In this document: piece after piece, positions 10,045 through 21,186 of the stretch
Layout of the letters: every line of letters starts with the position of its first letter
Numbering within the stretch: the stretch's first letter is position 1
Assembly (NCBI GenBank): GCA_009694585.1
Contig: SHUQ01000008.1
Span: 1 to 36,147, forward strand
Length of the DNA: 36,147 nucleotides
Direction: 5' to 3'
Origin: Candidatus Nanopelagicales bacterium
GTDB taxonomy: Bacteria > Actinomycetota > Actinomycetes > S36-B12
Program-made: the position numbers and the translations under genes
The notes under the pieces: model-generated
Seen by the model: only the letters and a program-made list of their open reading frames with translations
The model's database searches: none
Told to the model about the DNA's origin: nothing

Positions 10045-10079
10045 AGCATCAAACCGTCCACTGTTGTCACGATGGTGGT

Positions 10080-11018
10080 ATGCCGGGCAAATGCGAGACC
10101 TCGATAGACCTTGATGGGGCCTATGAGGGTTTCACCGTTTATCTACGCGATGAACGAGGTCGGAGCCCGCATACCGTCCGTGCGTATCTAGCCGACCTTC
10201 GGGACCTATTCAATTTCTCTGTTGGAAAAGGCTGCAACCGGCCGAGCGATCTCACCTTGCCGTTACTTCGAGCTTGGTTGGCGACGCTGCACGGTGCCGG
10301 CCAGTCCCGGGCGACCATTGCCAGAAAGGCCGCATCGGCGCGGGCGTTCACGGCTTGGGCTTTACGGCGCGGCTACGCACAAACTGATCCCGGGGTGCGC
10401 TTAGCGAGCCCGCAGGTCTCTCGGACGTTACCGACCGTGCTTGATGTAGGACAGGCCAACGCGGTGATGGATCATGCGGGCGTTGCGAGTGATGATGGTG
10501 ACCCGGTGGCCATCCGCGATCGGTGTGTAGTTGAGGTTCTTTATGCGACAGGGATTCGCGTTTCAGAATTGTGCGGTATCGATATTCAGGACGTAGACAT
10601 AGGTCGTCGCACGGTGCGCGTAATTGGCAAAGGAAATAAGGAGCGGGTGGTGCCGTTCGGGGTGCCAGCGGCTAAGGCCATCGCCGCCTGGCTTGAGGTA
10701 CGGGCTCAATTAGCTGAGCCAATAAGTGGCGCCGCGTTATTTGTCGGAGCACGCGGTGGTCGACTTGATCAACGTGCGGTGCGCACCACGGTTGGGCGCC
10801 TAACGCGAGATGCGGGTGTGCCCAAGCTCGCACCGCATGGGTTGCGGCACACCGCCGCAACCCATGTGTTGGAGGGCGGCGCGGATCTGCGCGCTGTACA
10901 GGAGTTATTGGGGCATGCCACGATGGCGACGACCCAGCGCTATACCCATGTTTCGGTTGAGCGGTTGCGTAAAATATTCGTGCAGGCACATCCACGAGCC
11001 GAAGACGAATCGGTTTGA
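10080..11018 (+). CDS. xerC: Tyrosine recombinase XerC/XerD-like
   Basis: [57 protein letters not shown]; start chosen at 10080 rather than TTG 10020. Confidence 0.9.
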   Translation: MPGKCETSIDLDGAYEGFTVYLRDERGRSPHTVRAYLADLRDLFNFSVGKGCNRPSDLTLPLLRAWLATLHGAGQSRATIARKAASARAFTAWALRRGYAQTDPGVRLASPQVSRTLPTVLDVGQANAVMDHAGVASDDGDPVAIRDRCVVEVLYATGIRVSELCGIDIQDVDIGRRTVRVIGKGNKERVVPFGVPAAKAIAAWLEVRAQLAEPISGAALFVGARGGRLDQRAVRTTVGRLTRDAGVPKLAPHGLRHTAATHVLEGGADLRAVQELLGHATMATTQRYTHVSVERLRKIFVQAHPRAEDESV

Positions 11019-11442
11019 GCACTGCTGGGCGCCGGCCCAGCACTAGGTGCGGATCTAAATACTCGCTGCCTGATTTAATGCCTAGATGTAGACACCGATC
11101 GGTGCAGTGGCCACCGGTGGCGACCCGACCAATTACTTGCCCAACCAGCACCGACTCGCCTACTTCGACGACGGCGCGCACCGGCTCGTAGGTGGACCGA
11201 AACTGCCCGTGTCCGATGGAGACGACCGGCCGCTCAGCCACCATGCCGGCAAAGATGACGGTGCCCGGGCCGATGGCCCGGACCTGCTGGCCGGGTTCGG
11301 TTGCTAGGTCTACCCCGCGGTGCCCGGCCGACCACACTTGTTCGGGTGGTTCGAAACCGTTGAGAGCAGCAACGGGCGAGACCGGCCAAGCCCATAGCCC
11401 CAGGGCGAGTGGGACCAAATGAACGAGCAAAAAAGGGGTCAT
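10672..11442 (-). CDS. M23 family metallopeptidase (LytM-like); ORF reads into xerC antisense
   Basis: [26 protein letters not shown]...[23 protein letters not shown]...[12 protein letters not shown]; recognisable domain ends ~11030 but no stop until 10672. Confidence 0.75.
   Translation of the reverse strand: MTPFLLVHLVPLALGLWAWPVSPVAALNGFEPPEQVWSAGHRGVDLATEPGQQVRAIGPGTVIFAGMVAERPVVSIGHGQFRSTYEPVRAVVEVGESVLVGQVIGRVATGGHCTDRCLHLGIKSGSEYLDPHLVLGRRPAVLKPIRLRLVDVPARIFYATAQPKHGYSAGSSPSWHAPITPVQRADPRRPPTHGLRRCAATHAVRAWAHPHLALGAQPWCAPHVDQVDHRVLRQITRRHLLAQLIEPVPQARRRWP
11023..11042. terminator. GC-rich hairpin between convergent xerC and M23 gene
   Basis: TGCTGGGC-gccg-GCCCAGCA, 8 bp perfect stem 4 nt after xerC stop; no clear T-run. 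Confidence 0.4.
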
Positions 11443-11613
11443 GGCGCCAGCATGTGGGCCGAACAAGGTTCGAACCAGTGGCCGGGCTCGGCAGGTGGGC
11501 ACCTGTGCGCGGGCCTGTGGATAAGCCGCTGCGGGCGTCCCCTAGGATGAGACCAAATACGCACGGCTTTTCCTTGGCGCTCTTCCCCCATGGCCAAGGC
11601 CGAAACGGCACGG

Positions 11614-11704
11614 TCCCACCTAGGTGGGAGCCGCGTTCGGAAGTCGTCAGGGGTATCGGCCACCCGGCCGATACCAAGAACCGAAGCGCCGGGTACTTCG
11701 GCGC
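11614..11704 (+). promoter_or_regulatory. Structured rpsB leader (three successive inverted repeats)
   Basis: TCCCACCTAGGTGGGA (11614-11629); GGTATCGGCC-accc-GGCCGATACC (11652-11675); CCGAAG/CTTCGG or GCGCCG/CGGCGC (11681-11704); SD AAGGAG at 11709. Confidence 0.55.
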
Positions 11705-11723
11705 GCTTAAGGAGCGCTCTGCC

Positions 11724-12563
11724 ATGGCTGTTGTGACCATGCGTCAACTACTCGAAAGTGGTGTCCACTTCGGGCACCAGACCCGTCGCTGGAATCCCAA
11801 GATGAAGAGATTCATCTTCACTGAGCGCAACGGTATTTACATTATTGATATTCAGCAGTCGCTGTCGTATATAGATCGCGCCTACGAATACGTCCGCGAA
11901 ACTGTTGCCCACGGTGGCAGCATCATGTTCGTCGGCACCAAGAAGCAGGGCCAGGAGGCCATCGCTGAGCAGGCAACCAGAGTTGGTATGCCATATGTCA
12001 ATCAGCGTTGGCTCGGCGGTATGCTCACCAACTTCAACACAGTTTCTATGCGCCTTCGTCGCATGAAGGAACTTGAGTCGATTAACTTTGATGATGTTGC
12101 TGCATCGGGCTTGACCAAGAAAGAACTCCTCATGATGCGTCGTGAGAAGGATAAGCTGGAAAAGACTCTCGGCGGTATTCGCGACATGACCAAAATTCCG
12201 AGCGCAGTGTGGATTATCGATACCAATAAGGAACACATTGCCGTTGGTGAAGCACACAAGCTCGGCATCCCCGTGATCGCCGTTCTCGACACAAATTGCG
12301 ACCCCGATGTCGTTGATTTCCCGATCCCGGGCAATGACGATGCCATTCGCTCGGTTGCACTGCTGACACGTGTTATTGCTGACGCGGTGGCCGAAGGGTT
12401 GATGGCTCGCGCCGGTCGCGCAATAGCCGATGCCGATAGCACCGAAGAGCCACTTGCCGAATGGGAGCGCGAATTGCTCTCCGGTTCAACTACCGAAGAA
12501 GTTGTCGTAGTTTTAGGCACAGAGGCCGAGCCGGTTGCCGTCGTCGAAACCGAAGTTCAATAA
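11724..12563 (+). CDS. rpsB: 30S ribosomal protein S2
   Basis: [43 protein letters not shown]. Confidence 0.97.
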   Translation: MAVVTMRQLLESGVHFGHQTRRWNPKMKRFIFTERNGIYIIDIQQSLSYIDRAYEYVRETVAHGGSIMFVGTKKQGQEAIAEQATRVGMPYVNQRWLGGMLTNFNTVSMRLRRMKELESINFDDVAASGLTKKELLMMRREKDKLEKTLGGIRDMTKIPSAVWIIDTNKEHIAVGEAHKLGIPVIAVLDTNCDPDVVDFPIPGNDDAIRSVALLTRVIADAVAEGLMARAGRAIADADSTEEPLAEWERELLSGSTTEEVVVVLGTEAEPVAVVETEVQ

Positions 12564-12585
12564 GCGAAAGGGAACCAAGATCACC

Positions 12586-13404
12586 ATGGCGAACATCACC
12601 GCCGCAGAGGTAAAAAAACTCCGCGACAGCACTGCCGCCGGAATGATGGAGTGCAAGCGCGCCCTCGAAGAAGCCGATGGCGACTTCGACAAGGCCGTTG
12701 AGATTCTCCGGATTTCTGGTGCAGCGAAGGCCGCCAGACGCGGCGCCGAACGCACCGTGTCCAATGGCTTGGTTGCCGCGGATGATAATACGATGATCGA
12801 GTTGCTCTGCGAGACCGATTTTGTTGCCAAGAGCGCTGACTTCCAAGCGCTTTCGGATGCGATCGTCAAGGTTGCCGCGGCTGGTCAAATCGGTGACATT
12901 ACGGCTCTGGGCGCCGCAAGCCTGGCGGATGGCCGAAGCGTGAACGATGCGATTGCCGAATTAGCCGGCGTCATCGGCGAGAAGATCGAACTGGGCAAAG
13001 TTGTCGTGCTGACTCCGCCGGTGGCTTTGTATCTGCATCGGCGGGCTTCAGACCTGCCGCCACAAGTTGGGGTGCTCGTGGCCTACACCGGTGACGAGGA
13101 AGCCGCGCGCGGTGTTGCCATGCAGGTAGCTGCAATGCGGCCACAGTTTGTCACTCGCGAAGAGGTGCCGGCAGATATTGTCGAAAATGAGCGCCGAATT
13201 GCCGAAGCTACCGCCAAGGAAGAAGGCAAGCCCGAGGCGGCGCTCCCCAAGATCGTTGAAGGTCGGGTGACAGGTTTTTACAAAGACACCGTTCTACTCG
13301 AGCAGCCTAGCGTCGTGGACAACAAGCGGTCGGTGGCTCAAGTGCTGGGTGATTCCAAGACAACCGTGACGGCATTTGCACGTTTTGAGGCTGGTCAGTC
13401 CTAG
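12586..13404 (+). CDS. tsf: Elongation factor Ts
   Basis: [42 protein letters not shown] ... [15 protein letters not shown]. Confidence 0.97.
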   Translation: MANITAAEVKKLRDSTAAGMMECKRALEEADGDFDKAVEILRISGAAKAARRGAERTVSNGLVAADDNTMIELLCETDFVAKSADFQALSDAIVKVAAAGQIGDITALGAASLADGRSVNDAIAELAGVIGEKIELGKVVVLTPPVALYLHRRASDLPPQVGVLVAYTGDEEAARGVAMQVAAMRPQFVTREEVPADIVENERRIAEATAKEEGKPEAALPKIVEGRVTGFYKDTVLLEQPSVVDNKRSVAQVLGDSKTTVTAFARFEAGQS

Positions 13405-13446
13405 GTTCAACGGGTTTCAACGCAATCGGGCGGGAGGATCAAGTAG

Positions 13447-14238
13447 ATGGCTCCAACAAGTAACCCGGGTGCGGTTCAGCCTTCCCTTGATGGGACCATC
13501 GAGATTTGGCCGAGTGCTCCTGTTGGCGGCTGGACCAGAGTGCTCTTGAAGCTTTCAGGTGAAGCCTTCGCGGGTTCGGGTGCCCTCGGCGTTGACCCGG
13601 ATGTGGTCTCTTCGATTGCGCGCCAGATTGCTGACGTCGTCCGTGGGGGCACGCAAGTGGCGGTTGTCATAGGCGGCGGAAACTACTTCCGTGGGGCGCA
13701 GCTCTCCGAGCGCGGGATGGATCGAGCACGTGCTGACTACATGGGCATGCTTGGCACCGTGATGAATTGCCTAGCCCTGCAGGATTTCTGTGAGAAGCAA
13801 GGCATCGAGACACGTGTTCAAACCGCAATCGCGATGGGTCAGGTTGCTGAACCATATGTACCAAGGCGCGCGATCCGACATCTTGAAAAAGGTCGCGTGG
13901 TGATTTTCGGTGCCGGCCTGGGTCAACCCTATTTTTCGACCGACACCACGGCCGCCCAGCGAGCACTCGAAGTCGGGGCCGAGGTTGTCTTGATGGCAAA
14001 GAGTGTCGACGGTGTCTATGACGATGATCCACGGACGAATCCAGATGCGACCAGATTCAAGACATTGACACCTGCCGAGGTTTTGAACCGCCACCTAAAA
14101 GTTGCTGATGCCACGGCGATCAGTTTGTGCCAGGACAACATGCTACCGATCGTGGTTTTCAATTTACTGGTTGAGGGCAATATCGCTCGCGCAGTTCGCG
14201 GTGAAACCATTGGAACCTTAGTTTCGGCAGCAATCTGA
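13447..14238 (+). CDS. pyrH: UMP kinase
   Basis: [12 protein letters not shown]..., [46 protein letters not shown]. Confidence 0.96.
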   Translation: MAPTSNPGAVQPSLDGTIEIWPSAPVGGWTRVLLKLSGEAFAGSGALGVDPDVVSSIARQIADVVRGGTQVAVVIGGGNYFRGAQLSERGMDRARADYMGMLGTVMNCLALQDFCEKQGIETRVQTAIAMGQVAEPYVPRRAIRHLEKGRVVIFGAGLGQPYFSTDTTAAQRALEVGAEVVLMAKSVDGVYDDDPRTNPDATRFKTLTPAEVLNRHLKVADATAISLCQDNMLPIVVFNLLVEGNIARAVRGETIGTLVSAAI

Positions 14239-14274
14239 TTTATTTTATGTTACTGATCGAAAAGGGAGTGCACC

Positions 14275-14841
14275 GTGAGTGAGCAAATTGACTTGATACT
14301 TCTCGAGGCCGAGGAGAAGATGGACAAAGCCATCGCCGTAGCGCGCGAGGATTTCGCAACTATTCGCACCGGCCGGGCCACTCCTGCCATGTTCAACAAG
14401 ATCGTGGTCGATTACTACGATGCCATGACACCGTTAAATCAATTGGCATCCTTTCAAACCCCAGAAGCTCGAATGATCATTATCTTGCCGTATGACAAAG
14501 GTGCCTTCGGCGCGATCGAGAAGGCGCTGCGCGACAGTGACCTGGGTATCAACCCAACAAATGACGGCAATCTTATTCGCGTGGTGCTCCCGCAATTGAC
14601 CGAAGAGCGTCGTCGTGAATACATAAAGTCTGCGAGAAATAAGGCGGAGGAAGCGCGGGTTTCAGTGCGCAATATTCGTCGGCATGCAAAGGATCAACTG
14701 GACAAGATGCAAAAAGACGGCGAGGCCGGCGAAGATGATGTGCGACGCGCTGAGAAGCATCTTGATGATGCCACGCACAAGCAGGTTGAGCACATTGATG
14801 AAGTCTTGAAGCATAAAGAAGCAGAACTGCTAGAGGTCTGA
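14275..14841 (+). CDS. frr: Ribosome recycling factor
   Basis: [48 protein letters not shown] start. Confidence 0.96.
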   Translation: MSEQIDLILLEAEEKMDKAIAVAREDFATIRTGRATPAMFNKIVVDYYDAMTPLNQLASFQTPEARMIIILPYDKGAFGAIEKALRDSDLGINPTNDGNLIRVVLPQLTEERRREYIKSARNKAEEARVSVRNIRRHAKDQLDKMQKDGEAGEDDVRRAEKHLDDATHKQVEHIDEVLKHKEAELLEV

Positions 14842-14843
14842 CC

Positions 14844-15701
14844 TTGAGTGACAAACCGCCCGTGTCTAAGGAGGGGAAGTCCCGCGCCGGGCGCAATCTT
14901 CCGGCGGCGATTGGGTCTGCGCTAATCCTGTCGGCGGTGGTGTTGGTCAGTCTCTTCACAATCAAGTGGCTATTTGGGATTGTCGTAATTATTGCGATCG
15001 TCGTTGCGGTTCGGGAGTTTGTCCAAGCGTTCAGCCAACGTGATATCCACATTGCCCGAACACCGCTGTTCATTGCCGCGGTGTTACTCCCGAGTGCCGC
15101 ATATCTATGGGGCCTGCTCGCGCAATTGCTAGTTTTTGGGCTGGCAGTGCTTGCGGTCATGTTCTGGCGAATTCGCCGGGGTTCCGATGGGTATGTTCGG
15201 GATGTAACGGCAAGTGTTTTCGTTCTTGCCTATCTACCGTTTTTGGCAGCTTTCTTGATGCTCACACTCGCTGCGGATAACGGTGCTCAGCGGGTCTTAG
15301 TTTTCATTCTGCTGACCGTTTCCAACGATATTGGCGGCTATGCGGCGGGAGTGTTCTTCGGCAAGCACCCGATCGCTGCGCAGATTAGCCCTAAGAAGTC
15401 CTGGGAGGGTTTTGCCGGCTCGGTTTTGGTGCAAGGCGCAGTGGGGGCGGCCAGTTTCGTATGGTTGCTGGACGCACCCTGGTGGCAAGGGGTAATTTCC
15501 GGCGTAATCTTGGCTATCACAGCAACCGCTGGCGACTTTGCTGAAAGTGCGATCAAGCGTGACCTCGGACTTAAAGACATGGGTACCTTCTTGCCTGGCC
15601 ATGGCGGCATGATGGATCGTCTTGATTCACTTATTCCTAATGCCTTCACTTCGTGGGCGTTATTTGCGCTTTTCCTCGGCACCGGCCTTGCTGCGACCTG
15701 A
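14844..15701 (+). CDS. cdsA: Phosphatidate cytidylyltransferase
   Basis: Multi-TM; C-terminal [37 protein letters not shown] start. Confidence 0.94.
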   Translation: MSDKPPVSKEGKSRAGRNLPAAIGSALILSAVVLVSLFTIKWLFGIVVIIAIVVAVREFVQAFSQRDIHIARTPLFIAAVLLPSAAYLWGLLAQLLVFGLAVLAVMFWRIRRGSDGYVRDVTASVFVLAYLPFLAAFLMLTLAADNGAQRVLVFILLTVSNDIGGYAAGVFFGKHPIAAQISPKKSWEGFAGSVLVQGAVGAASFVWLLDAPWWQGVISGVILAITATAGDFAESAIKRDLGLKDMGTFLPGHGGMMDRLDSLIPNAFTSWALFALFLGTGLAAT

Positions 15702-16822
15702 TGACCGCGTCTAAGGGAGCGATGCAGCCTGGTGAGTTGCTTTTTGATGCCCCCAGGAGCGGCAAGCCACCGCGTCACCTAATGGATTTGGCTCCGGATC
15801 AACGTCGGGCCGCATTCGTGGAATTAGGCATTCCAGCATTTCGCGCCGATCAAGTTTCGCGTCAATGGCTCGGAAGGCTATCTGATGACCCGGCAACCTG
15901 GACCGACCTACCAGCACAGATGCGCGACCAAGTTGCCAAGATGTTTCTGCCACGATTGTTAACTCCGGTGCGGGCCATTGACTGTGATGGCGGTACCACG
16001 GTTAAGTCCGTCTGGCGCTTGCACGACGGGGCGGTGGTTGAATCGGTGCTTATGCGCTATCCAGAGCGCGTGACAATGTGTATTTCTTCCCAAGCCGGCT
16101 GCGGGATGAACTGCCCATTTTGTGCAACCGGGCAGGCTGGGCTGACTAGAAACCTTTCCACAGCTGAGATCGTTGAGCAGGTTCTCGAAGGGGCCCGAGC
16201 ACTTGATCGCGATCTTATCGCCGGTGGGCCCGGCCGAGTTTCGAATGTTGTTTTCATGGGCATGGGCGAACCGATGGCCAACTACGGAGCAGTTGTGGAG
16301 GCAGTACGGAGGCTCATCACACCGGTACCTGCCGGATTGGGCCTGAGTGCTCGTGGCATCACGGTTTCTACCGTGGGCCTCGTGCCGCGCATGCAACAAC
16401 TGGCCGGCGAGGGACTTCCGGTCACGTTGGCACTCTCATTGCACGCCCCGGACGATGAACTGCGCGACACTTTGGTGCCCGTGAATACTCGCTGGCCGGT
16501 CGCTGAGGTATTGAGCGCAGCCTGGGAGTTTGGCGATCGAACCCATCGGCGCATCAGCATTGAGTACGCCCTCATCCGCGATATCAATGACCAGGCTTGG
16601 CGGGCTGAACTCCTGGCCGATTTACTGGTCGGCCACTTAGTGCATGTAAACCTGATTCCATTGAATCCGACCCCCGGCTCAATCTGGACGGCATCTCGAG
16701 CGGCGGATGAGGAGGCCTTCGTCCGCATCCTGCGAGACCGCGGCTTGGCGGTAACCGTGCGGGGCACCCGAGGACGCGAAATTGATGGAGCCTGCGGCCA
16801 ATTGGCTGCGGCCGCAACTTGA
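15701..16822 (+). CDS. rlmN: 23S rRNA (adenine2503-C2)-methyltransferase RlmN
   Basis: [47 protein letters not shown]; start overlaps cdsA stop (TGATG). Confidence 0.95.
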   Translation: MTASKGAMQPGELLFDAPRSGKPPRHLMDLAPDQRRAAFVELGIPAFRADQVSRQWLGRLSDDPATWTDLPAQMRDQVAKMFLPRLLTPVRAIDCDGGTTVKSVWRLHDGAVVESVLMRYPERVTMCISSQAGCGMNCPFCATGQAGLTRNLSTAEIVEQVLEGARALDRDLIAGGPGRVSNVVFMGMGEPMANYGAVVEAVRRLITPVPAGLGLSARGITVSTVGLVPRMQQLAGEGLPVTLALSLHAPDDELRDTLVPVNTRWPVAEVLSAAWEFGDRTHRRISIEYALIRDINDQAWRAELLADLLVGHLVHVNLIPLNPTPGSIWTASRAADEEAFVRILRDRGLAVTVRGTRGREIDGACGQLAAAAT

Positions 16823-16877
16823 CCGACATCAGTTGATTTTAGTTCAGGATTGGAACTGAACCTGACACAATTAGGCC

Positions 16878-17492
16878 ATGGCTACTCAAGAGTTTGATCC
16901 GGTAATGGAACTGACTGCGGGCACCGCCGAACTAGGCGGTTGGGCAAAGGCAAAGATCATCCTAGTGTCGATATTTCGGACCCTAATTGGGATCTTCGTC
17001 ATTGCTGCAGTTTTAGTTATAGTCCCAGCTCGGCCCCACCTCAATTTGTGGATCCCGGTCGGGGCCATCATTTTGATGATCGGGCTTTATCTGTGCTACT
17101 TTCGGCTGCAGTTGCGGCGAATTCGCAAAGCTCGCTACCCAAGGGTGCAGGCAGCCGAAGCATTGGTTCTCGTGGCAACAATGTTTCTTGCCATATTTGC
17201 AGTGACTTACGACATGTTGTCAGGAGCAGACCCCGGCTCGTTTACCGAGAACCTAGATCGGTTTTCAGCTTTATACTTTGCGGTGACCGTATTGGCAACT
17301 GTTGGTTTTGGTGACATTACCCCCGTGACTACCACGGCTAGATCGGTGGCCATGGTACAGATGACACTTGATATTGCATTTATCGCGGTTGCAGTGAAGA
17401 TCGTGGGCGGGTCTGCATCAAAGGCGCTGGCTCAGCGTCAGGCTATCGCAAATTCCAATCGGAGCGAATCCGAAAAGTCTCGCACGATCTAG
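16878..17492 (+). CDS. Two-TM potassium/ion channel family protein
   Basis: Selectivity-filter-like AVTVLATVGFGDITPVTTTARSVAMVQM preceded by TM segments. Confidence 0.85.
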   Translation: MATQEFDPVMELTAGTAELGGWAKAKIILVSIFRTLIGIFVIAAVLVIVPARPHLNLWIPVGAIILMIGLYLCYFRLQLRRIRKARYPRVQAAEALVLVATMFLAIFAVTYDMLSGADPGSFTENLDRFSALYFAVTVLATVGFGDITPVTTTARSVAMVQMTLDIAFIAVAVKIVGGSASKALAQRQAIANSNRSESEKSRTI

Positions 17493-17504
17493 TTCGGGGG
17501 AAAG

Positions 17505-19394
17505 ATGGTTGGGTACTATGAGGTCCGAAAGCAGTGGGAAGCCAATCCGATTGAATTTTGGCAGGCAGCGGCGAATCGGATCGACTGGATCCGAGCCCCC
17601 AAAGAGGTTCTTGACGAAAGCCGAGCACCGATTTACCACTGGTACCCAGACGGTGTCCTAAACACCTGCACGAATGCGCTAGATCGCCATGTAGTTTTAG
17701 GTCGAGGCGACCAAATAGCGATCTATTACGACAGCCCGCTGACCGAAAGCAAGAGGGCGATCACCTATCAAGAATTACTCGATCAAGTGTCTTTATTTGC
17801 CGGTGGGCTTGCAAGTCTGGGTGTGCATAAAGGTGCCCGCGTTTTGATTTACATGCCGATGATCCCTGAAGCCGCGGTTGCGATGCTCGCGTGTGCCAGA
17901 TTGGGTGCCGTGCATTCAGTAGTGTTTGGCGGTTTCGCAGCCGCAGAATTGGCTGCTCGGATAGACGATGCTGAACCTGCGGTCATCGTCATGGCCTCTT
18001 GTGGTATCGAGCCGGGCCGGATAGTTGAGTATCAACCAATTGTCGAGGAAGCAATCCACTTGGCGCGCCACAAGCCGACTTCGGTGGTGGTACTACAGCG
18101 CCCGCAGTCACCGGCCGTGCTGGGTGAGCATGAAATTGAATGGCATGACTTATTAGCAACTGCGACTAGGCATGATCCAGTACCTGTGCATGCGAATGAC
18201 CCACTGTATATCCTCTACACCTCTGGAACCACGGGAAAACCCAAGGGAGTGGTGCGCGATAACGGCGGCCATGCGGTCGCGATGGCTTGGTCATTTACCA
18301 ATGTCTATGGAATGGGTCCCGGTGATGTTTGGTGGGCTGCATCTGACATCGGCTGGGTGGTCGGGCACTCCTACATCGTTTATGCGCCGTTGATTTGCGG
18401 GGCGACCACGGTGATGTATGAAGGCAAGCCGGTCGGTACCCCCGATGCGGGGGCCTTTTGGCGCGTAATTGAGGAGTATCAAGTAAATGGACTGTTTGTA
18501 GCACCGACCGCCATCAGGGCTATTCGCAAGGAGGATTCTGCTGGCTCACACCTACTAGAACACGACATAAAGTCACTTCGCACCTTATTCCTCGCGGGGG
18601 AGCGTCTGGACCCAAGCACATTCGAGTGGGCCAGCGAGCATCTTGGTATCCCAGTAGTCGACAATTGGTGGCAAACTGAAAGTGGCTGGCCTATCGCTTC
18701 GAACCTGCGCGGCTTGGACCCGATGCCAATAAAGTCGGGCTCACCAAGTGTCATCGTTCCCGGCTATGACGTGCAAATCTTTGACGTTCAGGGCAATGTG
18801 CAGCCCCCGGGTACCGAAGGGGAAATTGTCATCAAGCTCCCAATGCCTCCAGGCACCTTGCCGACTTTGTGGGGTGATGACCAACGCTTCATCGATTCTT
18901 ATCTGAGTGCCTTCCCTGGTTACTACACCACCGGTGATGGTGGTTACTTTGATGATGAGCAGTATCTGCACGTCATGGGTCGCACCGATGATGTGATCAA
19001 TGTCGCCGGCCACCGGCTCTCAACCGGATCCATGGAAGCTGTCGTGTCGGCTAATCCGATGGTTGCCGAATGTGCGGTCATTGGTGTTCACGATGAAATT
19101 AAAGGTCAGATTCCGCGCGCCTTCGTGGTGCTCAAAGTTGGAGTAGAAGTCGATCCGATGGTGCTGCGGAATACCATCGTCGCTGCGGTACGCGATGAGA
19201 TCGGCCCGGTGGCTGCGCTAAAGGAAGTTGTAATCGTCCCGGCCCTGCCGAAAACTCGGTCGGGCAAGATTCTTCGCGCCACCATGCGCGGGATTGCTGA
19301 TGGCCGTGAAGTTGTGGTGCCCAGCACCATTGAGGATGTGGGTGTGCTTGAGGCAATAACCCCGTTGCTGCAAGGGGACAGTGCAAGTGACTAG
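17505..19394 (+). CDS. AMP-forming acyl-CoA synthetase (propionyl/acetyl-CoA synthetase type)
   Basis: YILYTSGTTGKPKGVVRDNGGH, DNWWQTESGWPI, GRTDDVINVAGHRLSTGSMEA, PKTRSGKILR. Confidence 0.9.
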   Translation: MVGYYEVRKQWEANPIEFWQAAANRIDWIRAPKEVLDESRAPIYHWYPDGVLNTCTNALDRHVVLGRGDQIAIYYDSPLTESKRAITYQELLDQVSLFAGGLASLGVHKGARVLIYMPMIPEAAVAMLACARLGAVHSVVFGGFAAAELAARIDDAEPAVIVMASCGIEPGRIVEYQPIVEEAIHLARHKPTSVVVLQRPQSPAVLGEHEIEWHDLLATATRHDPVPVHANDPLYILYTSGTTGKPKGVVRDNGGHAVAMAWSFTNVYGMGPGDVWWAASDIGWVVGHSYIVYAPLICGATTVMYEGKPVGTPDAGAFWRVIEEYQVNGLFVAPTAIRAIRKEDSAGSHLLEHDIKSLRTLFLAGERLDPSTFEWASEHLGIPVVDNWWQTESGWPIASNLRGLDPMPIKSGSPSVIVPGYDVQIFDVQGNVQPPGTEGEIVIKLPMPPGTLPTLWGDDQRFIDSYLSAFPGYYTTGDGGYFDDEQYLHVMGRTDDVINVAGHRLSTGSMEAVVSANPMVAECAVIGVHDEIKGQIPRAFVVLKVGVEVDPMVLRNTIVAAVRDEIGPVAALKEVVIVPALPKTRSGKILRATMRGIADGREVVVPSTIEDVGVLEAITPLLQGDSASD

Positions 19395-19402
19395 CCGACG
19401 AA

Positions 19403-20050
19403 TTAGCTTGAGATCACAGCACTGACGGTTGCAACCGAGTTATCGCGGTGGGTGTCGTGCCATCTAACGGTTCTAGCCACGTTTCGGGCGCTGAGCGCAT
19501 TGAGGATTTCATCGTGCTCAAGCAAAATGCGCTCCCTGTTTGGTGCCTGAGCAAAGTAGACCGAACGATAAACATCGGTGGAATCCCAAAGCTGACGCAG
19601 TAGGCGAACCAACCTTGGCATTTCACTGAGCTCAAAAATGGCGAAGTGGAATTCACGGTTGGCTGCCGTAATGGCAAGAACCTCTCCGGTAGCCGTGGCT
19701 TTTCGCACTTGCGTCGCGAGCTCAGCAATGGCGAGCAGATCGCGGTCCGTGATATTCGCAACGGCGGCGGTCACAGCTTCACGTTCGAGCAGGGCGCGCA
19801 GGCGATACACCTCGTGCAGGTCTGTGATACTCAACTCAGCCACGAAATAGCCGCGGTGCAGGTGGTGGGTTACTTGACCCTCGCCTTCCAAAATCTTCAG
19901 CGCCTCACGCAGCGGCACTCGGCTCACGCCGAACTTTTCGGCTAGGGCATCCTGCACGATTTGTTGACCTGGCTGCAGCCTGCCCGTCAGGATCTCCACT
20001 CGTAGCTGAGTAAGGACTTCCTCCTGTGTGGGCAAAGTCTTAACGCTCAC
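19403..20050 (-). CDS. GntR family regulator (FadR/FCD type)
   Basis: LRVEILTGRLQPGQQIVQDALAEKFGVSRVPLREALKILEGEGQV + all-helical FCD domain; GTG start. Confidence 0.9.
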   Translation of the reverse strand: MSVKTLPTQEEVLTQLRVEILTGRLQPGQQIVQDALAEKFGVSRVPLREALKILEGEGQVTHHLHRGYFVAELSITDLHEVYRLRALLEREAVTAAVANITDRDLLAIAELATQVRKATATGEVLAITAANREFHFAIFELSEMPRLVRLLRQLWDSTDVYRSVYFAQAPNRERILLEHDEILNALSARNVARTVRWHDTHRDNSVATVSAVISS

Positions 20051-21186
20051 GAGAAACCTAACTCAGCAAAGATGGCGGCGTTATCTTGACCAACTGTTGG
20101 CGGCCCTAGACGGTAGGTAATCGGAGTAGAGGAATACCTGACCGGATTCGCTACCTGTTTAGGCAAAGTGCCGTCGTGGTTGAACGTGGCAACCGGGTCT
20201 AGACCAAGTTCAGTGGCCAGAGCGAAAGCCTGCGAAATGTCATTAATCGGGCCACACGGTACCCCAACTGCGGTCAACACCTGGCGCCAATGATCGGCCC
20301 CGTGAGTCGCCAGGGCGATGGTTAGTTCGTTGGCTAATACTGATCTGTTTGCAACTCGAGCCGGGTTGGTGGCAAACCGGGTGTCGGTCACTAAGCCGGG
20401 GGAGTCGATAGCAACTGCGAGTGCGGCGAACTGGCTGTCATTGCCGACCGCAATTACTAGTGGGCGGTCTGCAGTTTGATAAACCTCATAAGGTGAAATT
20501 GATGGGTGCGCATTACCCAGATAGGTGGGAACCACACCCGCACCGATATACCCGGAGGCTTGATTTACCAGCGAGGACAGCAGACTGGAGAGAAGCGATA
20601 CCTCAAGGAGTTGGCCTTCACTTGTTAACTCCCGGTGGCGCAGGGCCGCCAGAATCGCAACGGTCGCGTGCAATCCGGTAAGCACGTCAACGACTGCAAC
20701 TCCGGCTTTGGTTGGCTCGTCGGTTCCGGTGATACTCATTAACCCGCCCATGGCTTGAACAAGTAGGTCATATCCGGGTAGATCAGCGCCACCGCCGGTG
20801 CCGAATCCGCTGATTGAACAATAGATCACACTTGGGTTATTTGCGTTCACCGATTGGTAATCAAGCCCATAGCGGGTTAAGGCGCCAGGCTTGAAGTTTT
20901 CGATGACAATATCGGCACGTTCGGCTAGGCGCTGAGCGATGCGCTGATCGGCTGGCTCGCCGATATCAAGCGCGAGTGATCTCTTATTTCGGTTAACCGA
21001 GTGGAAATATGTTGACTGACCATCCGCGGCGTAGGGCGGCCCCCATGCCCGGGTGTCATCGCCGGCACCGGGGCGCTCAACTTTGATGACCGTGGCACCG
21101 AGGTCTGCCAGCAGCATTGTGGCATAAGGCCCGGCAAGTACCCGTGAGAAATCCGCGACCAGCACTCCGTCAAGCGCTCCAGGCAT
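20047..21186 (-). CDS. CaiB/BaiF family CoA-transferase
   Basis: MPGALDGVLVADFSRVLAGPYATMLLADLGATVIKVERPGAGDDTR ... NRNKRSLALD. Confidence 0.92.
   Translation of the reverse strand: MPGALDGVLVADFSRVLAGPYATMLLADLGATVIKVERPGAGDDTRAWGPPYAADGQSTYFHSVNRNKRSLALDIGEPADQRIAQRLAERADIVIENFKPGALTRYGLDYQSVNANNPSVIYCSISGFGTGGGADLPGYDLLVQAMGGLMSITGTDEPTKAGVAVVDVLTGLHATVAILAALRHRELTSEGQLLEVSLLSSLLSSLVNQASGYIGAGVVPTYLGNAHPSISPYEVYQTADRPLVIAVGNDSQFAALAVAIDSPGLVTDTRFATNPARVANRSVLANELTIALATHGADHWRQVLTAVGVPCGPINDISQAFALATELGLDPVATFNHDGTLPKQVANPVRYSSTPITYRLGPPTVGQDNAAIFAELGFS

Noticed and set aside
11107-11422. Plus-strand ORFs opposite the M23 peptidase
   Set aside because: Antisense to a recognisable LytM domain; low-complexity translation
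11409-11723. 105-codon in-frame N-terminal extension of rpsB
   Set aside because: S2 starts canonically at [19 protein letters not shown] with an SD at 11709; the upstream open frame contains hairpins and no S2-like sequence
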